From Litchfieldella anticariensis FP35 = DSM 16096 (lineage in GTDB: Bacteria; Pseudomonadota; Gammaproteobacteria; Pseudomonadales; Halomonadaceae): a stretch of DNA of 64,000 nucleotides. Below, one piece after another: positions 55,445-63,827 of the stretch. The position numbers and the translations under genes are program-made. Under the pieces are notes generated by a model that saw only the letters and a list, made by a program, of their open reading frames with translations, was not told where the DNA came from and made no database searches. The stretch lies in NCBI RefSeq assembly GCF_000409775.1, contig NZ_KE332391.1, positions 613,652 through 677,651 of the forward strand, given 5' to 3'. Position 1 is the stretch's first letter. Every line of letters begins with the position of its first letter.

Positions 55445-55853
55445 ATGTTCATTCGCACCTTGGAGCCCTCGTTTTCCGATACCGACGCACTGGGACATAT
55501 CAACAACACTCGCTTACCGGTCTGGTTCGAACAGGGCCGTACCGACTTGTTCCGCTTGTTCACGAGACCTGGATCCACGCAAATGGCGCTTGATCCTGGC
55601 CCGCTTCGATGTCGAGTTCCATGCCGAGCTGTTCTATGGTCAGCTGGTAGAAATCCGTACTTCCCTCTCGCACCTGGGCAACAGCTCTTTCACCGTAACC
55701 CAGCAAGCGTGGCAAGCCGGCCATCTGGCAGCCCAAGGCAATACGGTCATGGTCCATTACGATCATGAGCGCAAGCAAGCGACACCCATCACGGGTGACT
55801 TGCGACAAGCCCTGCGGGAGCACTTGCAAGAGAAAGACGAGGCCAGACAATGA
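55445..55853 (+). pseudogene. Hotdog thioesterase with internal frameshift
   Basis: Frame one gives a 4HBT thioesterase N-terminus (FSDTDALGHINNTRLPVWFE, with the catalytic Asp-x-x-GHINN). Similarity continues after about 55560 in the +1 frame as DLDPRKWRLILARFDVEFHAE to the stop at 55853, overlapping the ybaK start (ATGA). Removing one base in ACGAGACC (55562-55569) would restore about 135 aa. GGAG precedes ATG 55445. It is either a recent pseudogene or a sequencing error; there is no stop, slippery run or internal Shine-Dalgarno to suggest recoding. Confidence 0.8.
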
Positions 55854-56320
55854 CACCGGCCGTGAAGGCTCTCGAGCGAGCGGGCATGGACTTCACGCTG
55901 AAAGAGTATTCGCATGACCCTAAGGCACCTGCCTATGGTGAAGAAGCCGCCGAGGCATTGGGTCTTTCGTCGAGGGAGGTCTTCAAGACACTGCTGGCTC
56001 GACTCGATGACGATCGTCTGGTCGTGGCCATCGTGCCAGTCGCTGCCCAGCTTGATCTCAAGGCTCTTGCTCGAGCCGCTAAGGCCAAGCGGGCACGCAT
56101 GGCCGATCCCAGCGAGGCAGAGCGCGCGACGGGTTACGTGGTAGGTGGTATCAGCCCACTAGGCCAGAAGAAACGCCTGCCGACCTTTCTAGACACCAGT
56201 GCCGAGAACCTGCCCCTGCTACATGTCAGTGGCGGCCGGCGAGGTCTGGAAATTGCTCTGGCCCCAGCCGATCTCGAGCGGCTCACTCAAGCGACGTTGG
56301 CTAACCTGGCACGCATCTGA
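55850..56320 (+). CDS. ybaK: Cys-tRNA(Pro)/Cys-tRNA(Cys) deacylase YbaK
   Basis: Trans-editing factor that hydrolyses mischarged Cys-tRNA-Pro. The 156-aa protein has MTPAVKALERAGMDFTLKEY, the key lysine in REVFKTLLARLD, and GYVVGGISPLGQKKRLPTFLD, which distinguishes YbaK from ProX and prolyl-tRNA synthetase INS domains. Full length. Its start overlaps the end of the frameshifted thioesterase frame by 4 nt, so the two were once translationally coupled. Confidence 0.94.
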   Translation: MTPAVKALERAGMDFTLKEYSHDPKAPAYGEEAAEALGLSSREVFKTLLARLDDDRLVVAIVPVAAQLDLKALARAAKAKRARMADPSEAERATGYVVGGISPLGQKKRLPTFLDTSAENLPLLHVSGGRRGLEIALAPADLERLTQATLANLARI

Positions 56321-56375
56321 GCCGATCAATGTCTTTCATGGTCACATGCATACGCCCCCCAACCTGGAGAGTGTC

Positions 56376-56702
56376 ATGGCGATTCGCTACACCCTGTGGC
56401 TCGATCCCGACGATGTTGCCCAGCACCGAGCCGTGGAAGCCGATCTGGAACGTTACTTCATGGAGCGTTTCGCCGACTATCCGCATATCCGCTTGTTCGG
56501 GGCCGACCCCTACGATTATGATGCTCCGTTCAATCGCCTCTACGACGTATTGATCGCCCGGGCCAACGATTATTGTCAGCGGCAATGGCGTTATGTTCCC
56601 ACTCCGGTACAGCTCAACCAGGCCTTCTTTCGTGCAGTGGGGCGTTCGCCCAAATTCCTGCGAGATCCGCAAGATGGTGATCCACACCGATCAAGTTCCT
56701 GA
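56376..56702 (+). CDS. Hypothetical protein overlapping the DUF501 gene
   Basis: A 108-aa protein beginning MAIRYTLWLDPDDVAQHRAV, with many aromatic residues (YDYDAPFNRLYDVLIARANDYCQRQW) and a polar tail. I do not recognise a family; the composition suggests a soluble alpha/beta fold. GGAGAG precedes ATG 56376. Its last 29 bp overlap the start of the DUF501 gene, so translation is probably coupled. The tail (SPKFLRDPQDGDPHRSSS) may be shaped by this overlap. Confidence 0.65.
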   Translation: MAIRYTLWLDPDDVAQHRAVEADLERYFMERFADYPHIRLFGADPYDYDAPFNRLYDVLIARANDYCQRQWRYVPTPVQLNQAFFRAVGRSPKFLRDPQDGDPHRSSS

Positions 56703-57195
56703 CCCTCAACAACTGGCGACCATTACCGTTCAACTGGGTCGTGCCCCACGTGGTATCCAAGCCGTGACCGCCACTGATGGCAATGGCACTCCACTCGTGT
56801 TGCGCATGAAGTCCATCGTTGATGGCAAGCCCTTCCCTACCCTCTACTGGCTATGCTCCGATCGCCTCAAGATTGAATTGTCACGGATTGAAGCTGGCGG
56901 TGTAATCAAGCAGCTCGAAGCACGGTTACAGGAAGATCCGGATTTCCTCGCTGCCTACCACCACAGTCATCGCGACTATGTCGCGCGTCGCTGGCAACAC
57001 ATGTCCAGTCGCCAGCAGGCTGAAGTGGAGCGTCTGGGATACACCACACTGTTACGCGAGCGAGGTGTTGGCGGCATCGGTAACTGGGACCAGGTTCGCT
57101 GCTTGCACACTCAATACGCCCACCACCTGTGCGGCGACAATGTCATCGGCCAGTGGCTGGATGCCGAGTATGGCGTCGCCGACTGCCTGCCCTGA
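56674..57195 (+). CDS. DUF501 family protein
   Basis: A 173-aa protein starting near VPDPQQLATITVQLGRAPRG. It has the DUF501 signature PLVLRMKSIVDGKPFPTLYWLC, then RDYVARRWQHM, a GVGGIGNWDQVRCLHTQYAHHLCG segment and a C-terminus NVIGQWLDAEYGVADCLP. The Cys, His and GxGG pattern is conserved in the family and could bind a metal or nucleotide, but the function is unknown. The start overlaps the previous gene by 29 bp. Confidence 0.8.
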   Translation: MVIHTDQVPDPQQLATITVQLGRAPRGIQAVTATDGNGTPLVLRMKSIVDGKPFPTLYWLCSDRLKIELSRIEAGGVIKQLEARLQEDPDFLAAYHHSHRDYVARRWQHMSSRQQAEVERLGYTTLLRERGVGGIGNWDQVRCLHTQYAHHLCGDNVIGQWLDAEYGVADCLP

Positions 57196-57246
57196 TCTCC
57201 AACGGCAGTGGCCTGATAGAATGAAGACGTCATCAAGGAGGACAAC

Positions 57247-57798
57247 ATGGCTAGCATATGTGTCTATCTCGGATCACGAGAAGGACGGGTGTCTCTGTTT
57301 CGCGAAGCCGCTGAGGCCCTGGGTCGCGAGATCGCTCGCCGGGGTCACGGCTTGGTCTATGGTGGTGCTCGTATCGGCCTGATGGGCGCCTTGGCCAATG
57401 CCGCCATGGCTGAGGGAGGCGAGGTGATCGGCGTCATGCCCGACCATCTGGTGGAACGCGAACAGGCCCATCTGGGACTGAGCCGCCTCATCCGCGTAAC
57501 CAACATGCACGAGCGCAAGGCCAGTATGGCAGCTCATGCCGATGCCTTCATCGCACTGCCAGGCGGTATTGGTACACTGGAAGAACTATTTGAGATCTGG
57601 ACCTGGCAATATCTGGGTCTGCACGACAAGCCCATTGGTGTACTCGATACTGCGGGATTCTATACACCACTGCTGAACTTCCTCGATAGCACGGTGACGA
57701 ACGGCTTCCTCAATGCCAACACTCGAGGCCAGCTACTCGCCGCCGACCGCCCCGAATTGCTGCTTGAGGCTCTAGAACAACGGCTCGGCACTCCTTGA
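57247..57798 (+). CDS. LOG family (TIGR00730) nucleotide 5'-phosphate ribohydrolase
   Basis: A 183-aa Rossmann-like protein with SICVYLGSREG at the start, the LOG nucleotide-binding site GGARIGLMGALANAAM and the catalytic PGGIGTLEELFE. LOG proteins cleave cytokinin or AMP-type nucleoside monophosphates to base and ribose 5-phosphate; many were misnamed lysine decarboxylases. GGAGGA precedes the ATG. It is followed closely by a quinone oxidoreductase gene (14 bp). Confidence 0.9.
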   Translation: MASICVYLGSREGRVSLFREAAEALGREIARRGHGLVYGGARIGLMGALANAAMAEGGEVIGVMPDHLVEREQAHLGLSRLIRVTNMHERKASMAAHADAFIALPGGIGTLEELFEIWTWQYLGLHDKPIGVLDTAGFYTPLLNFLDSTVTNGFLNANTRGQLLAADRPELLLEALEQRLGTP

Positions 57799-57812
57799 TA
57801 GGAAGATCCCCC

Positions 57813-58784
57813 ATGCATGCCATCATTTTCGATGAAGAACGACTCGTATGGCAGGAGCAACCGTCCCCACCTCCCATAGGCTCCGATGAGGTACGGCTAC
57901 GTGTCGCCTGGGCCGGTATGAATCGCGCCGATATCATGCAGCGAGCTGGCCATTATCCCCCACCTCCCGGGGCCTCTGAGATCTTAGGACTGGAAGTCAG
58001 TGGCACACTCACGGAAGTCGGCCCTGCGGTGGAGCGGCTACGTGTCGGAGACCAGGTCTGCGCCCTCTTGGCCGGTGGCGGCTATGCCGAGGAGGTCGTG
58101 GTTCCCTGCCAGCAGGTACTACCCGTACCCCACGGGCTCGGCTTGCGCGAGGCAGCCGCGCTACCGGAAGTTTTTGCCACCGCCTGGCTCAATCTGTTCA
58201 TGGAAGGAGCTCTCAAGCCCGGAGAAAGAGTGCTACTGCATGCTGGTGCCAGTGGCGTAGGCACTGCGGGCATCCAGTTGTGCAAGGCCTTCGGACACCC
58301 TTGTTTCGTCACTGTCGGTAGCGACGACAAGCTCGAAGCCTGCTTGAACTTGGGTGCTGAAGCCGGTTGGAACCGCCATCAAGGCAGCTTCGTCGAAGCC
58401 GTCAAGCAATGGGGGAGCCCCGACCTGATTCTCGATCCCGTGGGAGCGGGCTACCTTGCAGATAACCAACAAGTGCTCAATGTCGACGGGCGACTGGTAT
58501 TGATCGGACTCATGGGGGGACGATGCGCCGAATTGGACTTGGGGCGACTGCTGATGAAGCGCCAACGATTGATCGGCTCGACGCTGCGCGCCCGACCTTC
58601 CCGCGCCAAGGGAATTATCCTTGATGCCTTGCACGCGCATGTGTGGCCGCGCTTATCCAATGGCGAAATTCGTCCCATGATCGACCGTATCTGGCCCATC
58701 GACCAAGTCGAGACGGCCATGGACTATCTACAGAGCAATGCCACCATCGGCAAGGTCCTACTAGCGGTAAGCGGCGAGGGGTAA
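57813..58784 (+). CDS. NAD(P)H quinone oxidoreductase (zeta-crystallin/PIG3 type)
   Basis: A 323-aa zinc-free medium-chain dehydrogenase/reductase. GMNRADIMQRAGHYPPPPGASEILGLEVSG is the PIG3-type substrate domain start, and the NADPH loop is HAGASGVGTAGIQLCKAFG. It lacks the zinc ligands of alcohol dehydrogenases. Probably a one- or two-electron quinone reductase. ATG 57813 follows GGAAGA; the frame upstream adds only six residues. Its stop abuts the stop of the exonuclease gene. Confidence 0.88.
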   Translation: MHAIIFDEERLVWQEQPSPPPIGSDEVRLRVAWAGMNRADIMQRAGHYPPPPGASEILGLEVSGTLTEVGPAVERLRVGDQVCALLAGGGYAEEVVVPCQQVLPVPHGLGLREAAALPEVFATAWLNLFMEGALKPGERVLLHAGASGVGTAGIQLCKAFGHPCFVTVGSDDKLEACLNLGAEAGWNRHQGSFVEAVKQWGSPDLILDPVGAGYLADNQQVLNVDGRLVLIGLMGGRCAELDLGRLLMKRQRLIGSTLRARPSRAKGIILDALHAHVWPRLSNGEIRPMIDRIWPIDQVETAMDYLQSNATIGKVLLAVSGEG

Positions 58785-59309
58785 TCAAGCCCCAGGGCGA
58801 TGTTGAGCCTTCTCAGCTTCGGCAAGGATGCGAGTACGTTCGAACGTCAGTTGCAACAAGCGCGCGTCTTCACCCGCTCGGTGACGTTGAATGCCACGTT
58901 CACGGATCAAGGCTTCCTTGGTAGTGTTCCATAATCCGAGCTGACGCTCACACAGCAATTGACGCAAGGCTTCCAGTCGGAATCGCGGCAACATACCTGC
59001 GTGATGGAACAGCAGCGACAGCCAGGTATTGTCGTAACCCCAGCTGTCGCTGTAAGCCACACCAATCTCAGCCAATTCGTCGTTGAGCCAACGCGCCACC
59101 TCAAGCACCGGATGCCCTTCGCGCACCAGACGTGCCTGTGAAATACCATGCAGCAACTCAGCCTTGGGATCCCAATGGGTCCATTCCGGAAGCGGTTGAA
59201 CCAGGAAGGCACAACTACTGCCATCAGCTCGGGCCAGGCCAATCTCGATCGGATAGCTGCCACGCCCGAACCCGGATGCTTCGATATCTAGCAGGGTAGG
59301 CAGCGTCAC
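58785..59309 (-). CDS. DnaQ-like 3'-5' exonuclease (DEDDh)
   Basis: A 174-aa single-domain nuclease. ExoI motif LLDIEASGFG (Asp, Glu), HGIS, ExoII YSDSWGYDN and ExoIII HRAGEDARLLQL give the DEDDh set. It is shorter than DnaQ and lacks the polymerase-binding tail, so it is more likely a stand-alone RNA or DNA exonuclease, like small RNase T or Orn relatives; substrate unknown. The strand is opposite to the quinone oxidoreductase, with adjoining stop codons. Confidence 0.85.
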   Translation of the reverse strand: MTLPTLLDIEASGFGRGSYPIEIGLARADGSSCAFLVQPLPEWTHWDPKAELLHGISQARLVREGHPVLEVARWLNDELAEIGVAYSDSWGYDNTWLSLLFHHAGMLPRFRLEALRQLLCERQLGLWNTTKEALIRERGIQRHRAGEDARLLQLTFERTRILAEAEKAQHRPGA

Positions 59310-59384
59310 GTGATCGGCATCCTCTGTCGTGGCAATCGGGTCCTTACCCGTTTCAGCCTAAAGCGAAAGTGCACGCAGGTCGAA

Positions 59385-59897
59385 TCAATGGTGGACTGGC
59401 CGTCCACGTGCTACTTCAGGCAGCGCAACATACTGATCGGCCAGTTGCTGCCAATAGGCTGCACGCTGTGAGTCCACAGCCAGCCCCAGCTCACCTTGAC
59501 GATAGGCTTGGGCCAGGCGTGTAGCTGCCAGGGGGTGCCCCTCCTCGCCAGCCCGTGCGTACCAAGTCACTGCGTGATCATCACGGGATGGGTACTGGGC
59601 ACACCCATGTTCATAAATACAGCCAGCCTGATATTGAGCGCGAATATCTCCGCTGTGGGCGGCCTGCAATACATAGCTGGCCCCCTTGGCCTTGTCCTGG
59701 GGACTGATAGCACGATGGAATAGCATATGGCCATAAATCGACAAGGCCGTCGTATGCCCTGCATCGGCACAGCGCTGGAAAAGGCGCATTGTCAGACGTT
59801 GGGTGCGCGGTGAACGCGGCAGCCAACGGGCATGAAAGAGCTGCTCTGCCAGTCGAAATTCGAGGCGAATGAACAGAGAAGAAGATGCCTGCGGCAT
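59385..59897 (-). CDS. Sel1-repeat (TPR-like) protein
   Basis: A 170-aa helical-repeat protein with about three Sel1 units: LFQRCADAGHTTALSIYGHM, YVLQAAHSGDIRAQYQAG and WYARAGEEGHPLAATRLAQAYRQGE. There is no clear signal peptide from ATG 59897. Sel1 proteins are adaptors; no partner is indicated by the neighbours. GAGGTT precedes the start; a frame extends 22 codons upstream with no similarity. Confidence 0.8.
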   Translation of the reverse strand: MPQASSSLFIRLEFRLAEQLFHARWLPRSPRTQRLTMRLFQRCADAGHTTALSIYGHMLFHRAISPQDKAKGASYVLQAAHSGDIRAQYQAGCIYEHGCAQYPSRDDHAVTWYARAGEEGHPLAATRLAQAYRQGELGLAVDSQRAAYWQQLADQYVALPEVARGRPVHH

Positions 59898-60126
59898 GGC
59901 AAACAACCTCGAGTCCTGTGTACAGAAAACGACACCTACGATACGTCCTGTACTGGGTGTCATTGACTCTCTAAGCTACTGGCTATCCGGACTCCTCCGG
60001 GCCAACGGGGTGGCAAGCATACGCTCACCTTGCAGCCGACTCAACCCCCTGACATTTGCCGCTTTGGTATGCCCCGGCTACCATGCGATTTCATCCATTT
60101 GTTCTTTCTTCGACCTGGAGTGACGA

Positions 60127-61158
60127 ATGCAGATTCGACCCCTGGGCAAAACCGGTATCAACGTCAGCCGGTTGTGCCTCGGTACCATGACCTTCGGCGA
60201 GCAGAACAGCGAAGCCGAAGCCCATGAGCAACTCGACCGTGCCGTGGCCTTTGGCATTAACTTCATCGATACCGCCGAGATGTACCCTGTGCCCCCTATG
60301 GCGGAAACCCAGGGACGTACTGAGGCCTACATTGGTAGTTGGTTGAAACGTCGAGCCTCACGCGACGATATCATTATCGCCACCAAGGTCGCTGGCCCCG
60401 GTCTAGCGCATATACGCGGAGGGCCTCGCCTGACTCGCGAGCATATTCAACAGGCAATCGATGGTAGCCTGACCCGACTGCAGACCGACTACGTCGACTT
60501 GTATCAACTTCACTGGCCTGACCGCAGCACCAACTTCTTCGGCAAGCTTGGCTATCTCCCCGACGAAGAGGAAGACGCCACCCCTCTCGAGGAAACCCTC
60601 TCCGCTCTGAAAGAACTGGTGGATGCCGGCAAGGTCCGGGCCATAGGTCTGTCCAACGAGACACCTTGGGGAGTGATGCGCTGCCTGCGCTTGGCGGAAA
60701 CCATGGATATTCCTCGCGTGGCCAGTGTACAAAACCCCTACAACCTACTCAATCGAAGTTTCGAAGTGGGACTGGCTGAGATTGCCCACCGTGAAGACGT
60801 GGGACTACTGGCCTATTCACCACTCGCTTTCGGTGTGCTGTCAGGCAAGTACCTGGATGGCGCTCGCCCTCCCAAGGGGCGCCTAACCCTCTTTGAACGC
60901 TTTCAGCGCTATACCTCCGAGGTTGCCGAAGAGGCAACGCATGCCTATGTAAGAATTGCCCGCGACCATGGCCTCGACCCTGCACAGATGGCTTTGGCCT
61001 ATGTCAATTCACGTCCATTCCTGACCAGCAACATCATTGGCGCCACCACCATGGAACAGCTCGAGTCCAATCTGGCGAGTGAATCCCTGAAGCTGGAACA
61101 GGAAGTGCTCGATGCCATCGAAGCAGTACACAAGCGGTTACCCAACCCCTGTCCTTGA
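60127..61158 (+). CDS. tas: Aldo/keto reductase, Tas type
   Basis: A 343-aa NADPH-dependent AKR. MQIRPLGKTGINVSRLCLGT and FIDTAEMYPVPPMAETQGRTE match E. coli Tas. Catalytic Asp and Tyr lie in DTAEMY, Lys in IIIATKVAG and His in YQLHWPDR; the cofactor end GATTMEQLESNL is present. Physiological substrate unknown. Monocistronic, with about 230 bp of non-coding sequence upstream. Confidence 0.9.
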   Translation: MQIRPLGKTGINVSRLCLGTMTFGEQNSEAEAHEQLDRAVAFGINFIDTAEMYPVPPMAETQGRTEAYIGSWLKRRASRDDIIIATKVAGPGLAHIRGGPRLTREHIQQAIDGSLTRLQTDYVDLYQLHWPDRSTNFFGKLGYLPDEEEDATPLEETLSALKELVDAGKVRAIGLSNETPWGVMRCLRLAETMDIPRVASVQNPYNLLNRSFEVGLAEIAHREDVGLLAYSPLAFGVLSGKYLDGARPPKGRLTLFERFQRYTSEVAEEATHAYVRIARDHGLDPAQMALAYVNSRPFLTSNIIGATTMEQLESNLASESLKLEQEVLDAIEAVHKRLPNPCP

Positions 61159-61257
61159 GCATGCAGGTACCCTCTGACTATCGTGTCGATAGCCACGGCA
61201 AACACAGCGTCTTGATATACTGATCGCCAATATTCATTGGCTTACAGGAGCAGCTAC

Positions 61258-62040
61258 ATGCTGAGCGTGATTTCTCCCGCCAAATCGCTGGATTTTGAGA
61301 CATCGCCTACCACAACGACTTGCACGCAGCCCGACTTTCTCGACAAGAGCCGGGAACTGATCGAGGTTCTGCAGGACTACTCTCCTCAGCAACTCTCCGA
61401 GTTGATGGGCATCAGCGACAAGTTGGCCGGGCTCAATGCCGCACGCTTCGCTGAATGGCAGCCGCCTTTTGACCTTGATAACGCCAAGCAAGCAGCTCAG
61501 GCATTTCAGGGTGATGTCTACATGGGACTTCAGGCCTCTTCCTTCAATGAGGACGACAATGTCTTTGCCCAACGGCACCTGCGTATCCTTTCCGGCCTCT
61601 ACGGCCTGCTACGTCCACTGGACCTGATCCAGCCTTACCGCCTGGAAATGGGGACGCGCCTGCCCAATCCCGCTGGCAAGGACCTCTACGCCTTCTGGAA
61701 AGATACCCTGACCAAAGAGCTGGACAAGGCAGTGGCAGCGAGTAGCAGTCCGGTTTTGATCAACCTGGCTTCCAATGAGTACTTCAAGGCCATCGATGCC
61801 AAAAAGCTCAAGGCCAGAATCATCTCGCCGGTGTTCAAGGATGCCAAGAACGGCCAGTACAAGATCATCAGTTTCTATGCCAAAAAGGCCCGTGGGTTAA
61901 TGAGCGCCTGGATGATTCACCAGCGTCTTGATGACCCAGAAGGTCTCAAGGACTTCAATGTGGCCGGTTATCGTTTCAATATGGCCATGTCCGAGGGTGA
62001 CACGCTGGTGTTTACCCGCGAAGAGGAAGGCATCGTCTGA
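61258..62040 (+). CDS. yaaA: Peroxide stress protein YaaA
   Basis: A 260-aa DUF328 protein. It begins [17 protein letters not shown] and contains [22 protein letters not shown] and [14 protein letters not shown], all family markers. In E. coli it lowers free iron and limits oxidative DNA damage under H2O2; the fold binds DNA. CAGGAG precedes ATG 61258, which is preferred over the frame start at 61237. Confidence 0.94.
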   Translation: MLSVISPAKSLDFETSPTTTTCTQPDFLDKSRELIEVLQDYSPQQLSELMGISDKLAGLNAARFAEWQPPFDLDNAKQAAQAFQGDVYMGLQASSFNEDDNVFAQRHLRILSGLYGLLRPLDLIQPYRLEMGTRLPNPAGKDLYAFWKDTLTKELDKAVAASSSPVLINLASNEYFKAIDAKKLKARIISPVFKDAKNGQYKIISFYAKKARGLMSAWMIHQRLDDPEGLKDFNVAGYRFNMAMSEGDTLVFTREEEGIV

Positions 62041-62053
62041 CTGGCTCTCATAT

Positions 62054-62626
62054 TCAGAAACGCAGAGGGCGTGCCGAACGCACTTTCAGAAAATTCTGAT
62101 GAGCCCGTTTGAAGGATGCATCGTCACAGCGTTGCAGCCACTCATAGGCCACCATGTCGGCACTCACAGCCACCACACCGGCACTTGCGACACGTTCCAT
62201 CGCGAGTTTGGCCTCCTCGCGACGGCGACTAGCAGTGGCCTCTACTAACCAGTAAACCTCATATTTCGCTTCCAGGAGCCCAAGCGCCGTCTGCATCACG
62301 CAGATATGCGCTTCGGCTCCGCACAGTATCACCTGATGGCGCTCGCTTTCCGCCAAGGCCCGGGCCAGAGTCGGTTCGTCATGAGCACCGAAGTGCGTCT
62401 TCGCCCAGCACCGAGCCTGCGGCAATGCCTCCAGCAAACGGGGATCGCTATGGCCGAGCCCCTCGGGATACTGCTCGGTCAACCACACCGGTATGTCGAG
62501 GTCCGACGCCAACGCACCAAGCCAAGCCGCCTCATTGACAGCCTGATCGCCACCATCGATGACCGACAGCAGCCTGGACTGCAGATCCACAATCAACATC
62601 AGGCTATTTTCCCGCCTTATGCGCAT
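62054..62626 (-). CDS. Isochorismatase-family cysteine hydrolase
   Basis: A 190-aa protein with the triad of the family: Asp in MLIVDLQSRLL, Lys in CWAKTHFGAHDEP and Cys in LCGAEAHICVMQTAL (nucleophile after the His-Ile pair). It resembles YcaC-like hydrolases; the substrate is unknown. ATG 62626 has GGAGG 7 nt upstream, better than GTG 62632. It is convergent with yaaA and divergent from the Tim44-like gene. Confidence 0.87.
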   Translation of the reverse strand: MRIRRENSLMLIVDLQSRLLSVIDGGDQAVNEAAWLGALASDLDIPVWLTEQYPEGLGHSDPRLLEALPQARCWAKTHFGAHDEPTLARALAESERHQVILCGAEAHICVMQTALGLLEAKYEVYWLVEATASRRREEAKLAMERVASAGVVAVSADMVAYEWLQRCDDASFKRAHQNFLKVRSARPLRF

Positions 62627-62728
62627 CCTCACTCCTCCACGCTGTCATCGGTTATCCCCAGCAAGGAGAATAGCCGGTAAACTGACAAGTCTCGACTTTC
62701 TGGCGCCAACACGGAGACTCCTCTCAAG

Positions 62729-63550
62729 ATGCGCAATCTCTTTATCACGCTGCTAGTAGGAATGCTGGGCTTTGGCCTTGCCATCGACCACGCTGACGCC
62801 CGTCGCCTGGGTGGTGGCAAAAGCTTCGGCTCCTACTCACGTTCCGCCAACACGACGTCTTCCACACTTAACCGCACGGCAACCGCTCCACATCGTCAAC
62901 CATCCAAAGGGTTGTCCCGTTTTGCCGGTCCCTTTGCCGGCCTGCTCGCCGGCGGCCTGCTGGCCTCATTGTTCTTTGGCGGGGCCTTCGATGAATTGCG
63001 CCTTGTGGATATGCTACTGATCGGTGGTGCCATCTGGCTTGCCTTCCGCCTATTCCGGCGCCGGCGTCAACCATCCCTGGCCTCAGGCCCCCAGGGCTAT
63101 GCTCAACAGGATAGCCGCACGAACGAGCAGAGCCACGTGTTCACTGCAACCGGCCTCAACAGTAGCGCTGCATCAGCGTATCCGGTCTGGTTCGACAAGG
63201 AGCGCTTTCTGGGTGGTGCCAAAGAGCATTTCATGACACTTCAGCGCGCTTGGGACAACAATGACTTCAGCGGTATTCAGGAATACGTTACACCCGAGCT
63301 TTACAACTTACTTCGCGAAGAGCGTGACCGACATCCAGCGAACAACCGTACTGAGATAGTGCGCCTCTTCGCCGAACTTGGCGACGTCCGGGAGTATGAC
63401 AAGAATGCCGAAGCCACGGTGATTTTCCACGGCATCATCGAGGAAAATGGGGAGCGCAATGAGTTTAACGAGACGTGGCATCTGATGCGTGATATGAGAG
63501 ATGGAGCTCCTTGGTACATTCAAGGCATTGAGCAGAACCCTGGCGCCTAA
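62729..63550 (+). CDS. Tim44-like domain membrane protein
   Basis: A 273-aa protein. It starts with a hydrophobic signal (LFITLLVGMLGFGLAI), then a Gly/Ser-rich segment RRLGGGKSFGSYSRS. Two close membrane segments follow near residues 70-110 (PFAGLLAGGLLASLFFGGAF and DMLLIGGAIWLAFRLF). The C-terminal Tim44-like domain (about 150-273) has FLGGAKEHFMTLQRAWDNND and ends WHLMRDMRDGAPWYIQGIEQ. The bacterial role is not established; membrane anchoring with a soluble binding domain is likely. Confidence 0.88.
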   Translation: MRNLFITLLVGMLGFGLAIDHADARRLGGGKSFGSYSRSANTTSSTLNRTATAPHRQPSKGLSRFAGPFAGLLAGGLLASLFFGGAFDELRLVDMLLIGGAIWLAFRLFRRRRQPSLASGPQGYAQQDSRTNEQSHVFTATGLNSSAASAYPVWFDKERFLGGAKEHFMTLQRAWDNNDFSGIQEYVTPELYNLLREERDRHPANNRTEIVRLFAELGDVREYDKNAEATVIFHGIIEENGERNEFNETWHLMRDMRDGAPWYIQGIEQNPGA

Positions 63551-63580
63551 GGCGCATGCCAATTACCAGTCAAGAATATA

Positions 63581-63606
63581 AAAGGCCGGGCAAATGCCCG
63601 GCCTTT
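63581..63606. terminator. Bidirectional terminator after the Tim44-like gene
   Basis: Stem AAAGGCCGGGCA (63581-63592) with TGCCCGGCCTTT (63595-63606). Short A- and T-tracts at the two ends make it suitable for both convergent genes. Confidence 0.85.
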
Positions 63607-63629
63607 TATGTCTATAACGAGAACGCCAC

Positions 63630-63827
63630 TCAGTTCTGTGCTTCCTCGGCAGAGCTCTGAACATCTTCTCCCATTTCTTCCATGCTTTCGCCAGCATCTT
63701 CCATTGCGTTATCGACATTCTCACCGGCTTCTTCGGCGGGTCCCTGATCGTCACAGGCCACTACACCGCCCAGCATCAAGGCAATCATCAACGCTAAACC
63801 CAACTTGCGTAATACGCTTGTACTCAT
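63630..63827 (-). CDS. Small acidic lipoprotein
   Basis: A 65-aa precursor. The signal MSTSVLRKLGLALMIALM ends in a lipobox-like VVAC, so the mature protein would start CDDQG and be lipidated. Asp at position +2 is the inner-membrane retention signal in enterobacteria. The mature part of about 40 residues is an acidic amphipathic helix with repeating Glu-Glu-Ala/Met-Glu patterns. GGAGG lies 8 nt before ATG 63827, so the ATG at 63833 is too close. Function unknown; similar small lipoproteins are often stress-related. Confidence 0.75.
   Translation of the reverse strand: MSTSVLRKLGLALMIALMLGGVVACDDQGPAEEAGENVDNAMEDAGESMEEMGEDVQSSAEEAQN

Noticed and set aside
55560..55572. Programmed frameshift in the thioesterase
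   Set aside because: No slippery heptamer, stop codon at the junction or internal Shine-Dalgarno; mutation or sequencing error is simpler.
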